Shown here one piece after another: positions 5,737-6,325 of a stretch of DNA of 6,325 bases; position 1 is the first letter of the stretch; each line of letters begins with the position of its first letter. Made by a program: the position numbers and the translations under genes. The notes under the pieces were generated by a model that saw only the letters and a list, made by a program, of their open reading frames with translations, was not told where the DNA came from and searched no databases. The stretch is from Clostridiales bacterium. Lineage in GTDB: Bacteria; Bacillota; Clostridia; Peptostreptococcales; Anaerovoracaceae. The stretch lies in the NCBI GenBank assembly GCA_012799165.1, contig JAAZLU010000066.1, positions 1-6,325 of the forward strand. Direction: 5' to 3'.

Positions 5737-6325
5737 TTATTCTGCTGCCTTAAGGACTTCGTCCAGAGTCATAATCGGGCTTTCTACTTTGAGTTCATAA
5801 TAACCCGAAGCACCCGGCTCCGTGGAAATGCTCAGCAGCGCAAGCGAAGTAACGCCGAGGCGCGCGCCGTTTGCATAGCTGAGAGTTCCGCCCATCGGTA
5901 TCTGGAACTCCGTCTTTTCCATAATATCGTAATAGTTTTGATAGTTAAGCTCCAGCCCGGCCTTGTCGAGAGCATCGAGCGACTGAGCAAAGATATTGCC
6001 GGCAATGTAACCCGCCATCGCAAACGAATTGAGGGCGTATTCGCTTCCGGAGAGACCGTTATCAAGTTCCCAGGCGGCCATTGCGGCTGCAAATTCCATA
6101 TAGCCTGCCAGACCCGCTTCGCTCGATGTATCGAGCCATGCGGTCGTGTAAACCATGCGATCCGCCGTCACGGAACCGTCCTCGACGAATTTGCCAAGAG
6201 TGGTCGGAGAAGCGTTAACATATGAAGTTATGATGCTCGCATTATAGTTTGCGTCTCTCATGGATGCCATGAATGTCGCAAGAGGCGCCTGGTTCATGCA
6301 GGCGATTACAACATCGCAACCGGCG
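5737..6325 (-). CDS. LIV-type ABC transporter substrate-binding protein, C-terminal part
   Basis: This is the extracytoplasmic solute receptor of an ABC importer, of the type 1 periplasmic-binding fold used for branched-chain amino acids, amides and related ligands. The frame is open at the right edge, so the N-terminus and any lipoprotein signal are missing; 195 residues are present. Visible marks are AGCDVVIACMNQAPLATFMASMRDANYNASI (shown as AGCDVVIACMN then the following helix), the typical hinge-side strand-helix of this family, then the SYVNASP loop, the AGYIAGNIFAQSLDALDKAG helix near the middle, and the late FQIPMGGTLSYANGARLG stretch. It ends in LDEVLKAAE. The 139-bp gap to the hydrolase contains the inverted repeat and probably a promoter, so the two genes need not share a transcript. 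Permease and ATPase genes would be expected upstream, beyond the window. The ligand cannot be assigned. Confidence 0.85.
   Translation of the reverse strand, partial: AGCDVVIACMNQAPLATFMASMRDANYNASIITSYVNASPTTLGKFVEDGSVTADRMVYTTAWLDTSSEAGLAGYMEFAAAMAAWELDNGLSGSEYALNSFAMAGYIAGNIFAQSLDALDKAGLELNYQNYYDIMEKTEFQIPMGGTLSYANGARLGVTSLALLSISTEPGASGYYELKVESPIMTLDEVLKAAE

Overview
This window carries the downstream part of a histidine-degradation (hut) operon on the + strand. Next to it is an unrelated-looking block on the - strand: a TetR-type regulator, an alpha/beta hydrolase and the end of a LIV-type ABC substrate-binding protein. Base composition looks close to half GC by eye, with AT-rich intergenic DNA, strong AGGAGG-like ribosome sites and very short gaps. 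Together with the tetrahydrofolate-dependent route and a long-form (animal-like) urocanase, this suggests an amino-acid-fermenting anaerobe, most likely a Clostridia-type Bacillota. That placement is inference; no rRNA or marker gene is present.

Positions 1-3836 (+) read hutU (3' half) - ftcD - hutI - fchA. Spacing is 19 bp, then a 1-base overlap, then 11 bp, so this is one transcription unit. The pathway is complete from urocanate onward: urocanate -> imidazolonepropionate (HutU) -> N-formimino-L-glutamate (HutI) -> glutamate + 5-formimino-THF (FtcD) -> 5,10-methenyl-THF + ammonia (FchA). Histidine ammonia-lyase (hutH), any transporter and the operon promoter are not in the window. Just after fchA there is a good ribosome-binding site and ATG that open only a 22-codon frame, running antisense into tetR. 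It may be the stub of a lost downstream gene.

Positions 3867-6325 hold - strand genes, convergent with the hut operon and only 30 bp from it, with no visible terminator between. Reading leftward from the right edge they are the C-terminal part of a branched-chain-amino-acid-type ABC substrate-binding protein, a 340-residue alpha/beta hydrolase with an intact Ser-Asp-His set, and a 192-residue TetR regulator. The two intergenic gaps (129 and 139 bp) are rich in symmetry. A perfect 16-bp palindrome lies on the predicted tetR -10 element. A perfect 12-bp stem with a 7-base loop lies between the hydrolase and tetR. A perfect 14-bp inverted repeat brackets a 43-bp AT-rich stretch upstream of the hydrolase.

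No RNA genes, CRISPR arrays, insertion sequences or origins were seen, and no gene-free stretch exceeds 300 bases. Nothing here is clearly a new system. The least explained parts are the hydrolase with its long segment before the catalytic His, and the symmetric elements around it and tetR.
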